From an uncultured Formosa sp. (GTDB lineage Bacteria; Bacteroidota; Bacteroidia; Flavobacteriales; Flavobacteriaceae): 64,000 bases of DNA. The notes beneath the pieces are model-generated. The model saw only the letters and a list, made by a program, of their open reading frames with translations. It was not told the DNA's origin and did no database searches. Position 1 is the first letter of the stretch; each line of letters starts with the position of its first letter. This document shows, piece by piece, positions 62,543 to 64,000 of this stretch. The DNA is taken from NCBI GenBank assembly GCA_913052445.1, contig CAJXDP010000001.1, positions 123,791 to 187,790 of the forward strand, written 5' to 3'. The translations under genes and the position numbers were made by a program.

Positions 62543-64000
62543 ATGTCTATTATGAGTACAGAAATACGCCAGTTAGAACCCAGAGAGGTTTGGAATAAGT
62601 TTGCCGATTTAAATGCAGTTCCTCGTCCTTCTAAAAAAGAAGAACGCGTGATCGCTTTTATGAAAGATTTTGGAGCGTCCTTAAGTTTGGAGGTAATTGA
62701 AGATTCAGTAGGCAATGTGATTATTAAGAAACCGGCTACAGTTGGGATGGAAGACCGTAAGCCGATTGTAATGCAATCACATTTGGATATGGTACATCAA
62801 AAAAACAACGATACTAATTTTGATTTCCTGACTCAAGGAATTGAGATGCATGTTGTAGGCGACTGGGTAAAAGCTAATGGAACAACATTAGGAGCTGATA
62901 ATGGTTTGGGCGTTGCTACTATTATGGCAGTGTTAGAAAGTAATGATATTTCGCATCCATCTATCGAAGCCTTGTTTACAATAGACGAAGAGACAGGAAT
63001 GACAGGAGCTATGGGGCTTAAAGGTGGGCTTTTAAACGGAGCTATTTTATTAAACCTAGACACTGAAGAAGACAATGAAATTGGAGTTGGTTGTGCTGGA
63101 GGTATAGATGTTACAGCTAAAAGAGATTACAATGAAGAATCTACTCCGGAAACTAAAATTGGATATAAAATTGAAGTTAATGGACTTCAAGGTGGGCATT
63201 CAGGAATGGATATTCATAAAGGGCTTGGAAATGCCAATAAGATAATGAATCGGATACTTTTTGATGGTTTTGAAAACTACGGATTGCGAATAACTGAGAT
63301 TGACGGGGGAAGTCTTAGAAATGCCATTCCTAGAGAAAGTTTTGCTGTTGTTGCAATTGATGTTGTTCATGAAGTTGATTTCTTATACAATGTTGGAGAA
63401 TTCATTAGATCCATACAAACAGAACTCAAATCCATAGAGCCATACTTAGCGATTAGTTTGACCAAGGTAGATACTCCAGAGTTGATTATGGATTTAGGCG
63501 TTCAAGAGGGGCTTACGCGTGCACTTTATGCTGCATGGAATGGTGTTTATAAAATGAGTCCTGATATTGAAGGCTTGGTAGAAACATCAAATAATATAGC
63601 GCGTGTAGTTGTAAAAGATGGTCATATTAAAATTGGTTGTCTAACAAGGTCTTCTGTAGAGTCTACAAAAAAAGATTTAGCTTTGACTTTAAGATCGACT
63701 TTTGAATTAACAGGTTGCGAGGTTACAATGTCTGGTGATTATCCAGGTTGGGCTCCGGATATGGATTCTTCAATATTAAAAGTATTGACAGGTTTATACG
63801 AAACAATGTATAGTGAAAAGCCGCATGTAGCAGCTTGTCATGCTGGCTTAGAATGTGGTATTTTAGGAACTAATTATCCAGAGATGGAGATGATTAGTTT
63901 TGGACCTAATATAAAGGGAGCACATTCGCCAGATGAACGAGTACAAATATCGTCCGTTAATAAATTCTGGAGGTTTCTGTTAGAGATTTTAAAAAATATC
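62543..64000 (+). CDS. pepD: Cytosol non-specific dipeptidase PepD (C-terminus at window edge)
   Basis: The frame codes for 486 residues and runs off the window, probably a few codons before its stop, so it is nearly complete; the ORF track lacks it for want of a stop. It is an M20C metallodipeptidase (aminoacyl-histidine dipeptidase) that recycles dipeptides. Metal-site motifs are QSHLDMVHQK, GADNGLGVA, TIDEETGMTGA with the catalytic Glu pair, LNLDTEE, and CHAGLECGILG near the end. The ATG at 62552 (MSTEIRQLEP) is the alternative start and fits family members equally well. Confidence 0.95.
   Translation, partial: MSIMSTEIRQLEPREVWNKFADLNAVPRPSKKEERVIAFMKDFGASLSLEVIEDSVGNVIIKKPATVGMEDRKPIVMQSHLDMVHQKNNDTNFDFLTQGIEMHVVGDWVKANGTTLGADNGLGVATIMAVLESNDISHPSIEALFTIDEETGMTGAMGLKGGLLNGAILLNLDTEEDNEIGVGCAGGIDVTAKRDYNEESTPETKIGYKIEVNGLQGGHSGMDIHKGLGNANKIMNRILFDGFENYGLRITEIDGGSLRNAIPRESFAVVAIDVVHEVDFLYNVGEFIRSIQTELKSIEPYLAISLTKVDTPELIMDLGVQEGLTRALYAAWNGVYKMSPDIEGLVETSNNIARVVVKDGHIKIGCLTRSSVESTKKDLALTLRSTFELTGCEVTMSGDYPGWAPDMDSSILKVLTGLYETMYSEKPHVAACHAGLECGILGTNYPEMEMISFGPNIKGAHSPDERVQISSVNKFWRFLLEILKNI

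Noticed and set aside
62479-62715. Extension of the DUF3810 gene to 62715 in the ORF track
   Set aside because: The extra 79 residues are antisense to the beginning of pepD, do not look like any conserved N-terminus and would ignore the promoter box at 62482.

Overview
This is an AT-rich, gene-dense stretch of chromosome from a bacterium of the Bacteroidota, most likely a marine-type member of the Flavobacteriaceae. The evidence is family content that is typical of that group (DUF4252, DUF5606, DUF3810, OstA-like, PorQ-like, a DUF4105 Lnb-like protein, a 1116-residue SecA with the Bacteroidota C-terminus, a C-terminal type IX secretion sorting domain) and repeated promoter -7 boxes of the Bacteroidota form TAnnTTTG upstream of genes. 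I saw no rRNA, tRNA, CRISPR array, insertion sequence, phage gene or replication origin. No stretch longer than about 300 bases lacks a gene; the largest gaps hold promoters or simple AT-rich spacer.

Layout. 1-4626: a truncated coiled-coil protein, a DUF6580 membrane protein, an S41 lipoprotein protease, a DUF4252 protein and purB. 4781-9854: a small envelope-glycan island (a 50-residue membrane peptide, GT4 and GT2 glycosyltransferases, a Kdo/WaaP-type kinase, a Stealth phosphotransferase and a TupA-like ATP-grasp enzyme) set between purB and dapD. 9900-16403: housekeeping genes dapD, ruvX, def, a DUF5606 gene, a MATE exporter, PAP2 phosphatase, meaB and an M23 peptidase. 16433-26682: a lipoprotein esterase, secA, DUF2795, a cobalamin adenosyltransferase, a degenerate methyltransferase, an ABC-F ATPase, a DUF4105 protein and a PorQ-like protein. 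26797-40117: pssA, DUF808, the lptB-tatC-kdsD operon, recQ, a cyclophilin-FKBP fusion, pyrG, yidC, mnmA and mazG. 40122-54379: DUF349, aroE, two DUF368 genes, a TPR protein, an aminotransferase, OstA-like, purA, a Fur-family regulator, a RelA/SpoT enzyme and a TrmH-type methyltransferase. 54460-64000: two secreted amidohydrolase-like proteins, DUF805, a PETase-like polyesterase, a second secreted esterase, a DUF3810 protein and pepD, which runs off the right edge.

How it fits together. Much of the window builds or serves the cell envelope: LPS export and precursor supply (lptB, kdsD, OstA-like, WaaP-like kinase), lipid carrier recycling (DUF368, PAP2), phospholipid synthesis (pssA), protein export and insertion (secA, tatC, yidC), lipoprotein maturation (DUF4105) and type IX secretion (PorQ-like). 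The most interesting locus is 59237-61364. There a type II PETase-like serine hydrolase, with a complete catalytic triad and a C-terminal type IX secretion sorting domain, sits behind a second secreted esterase. The PETase-like gene has an intact signal peptide in frame but no ATG, GTG or TTG upstream of it, so the supplied ORF track truncates it by 47 codons.
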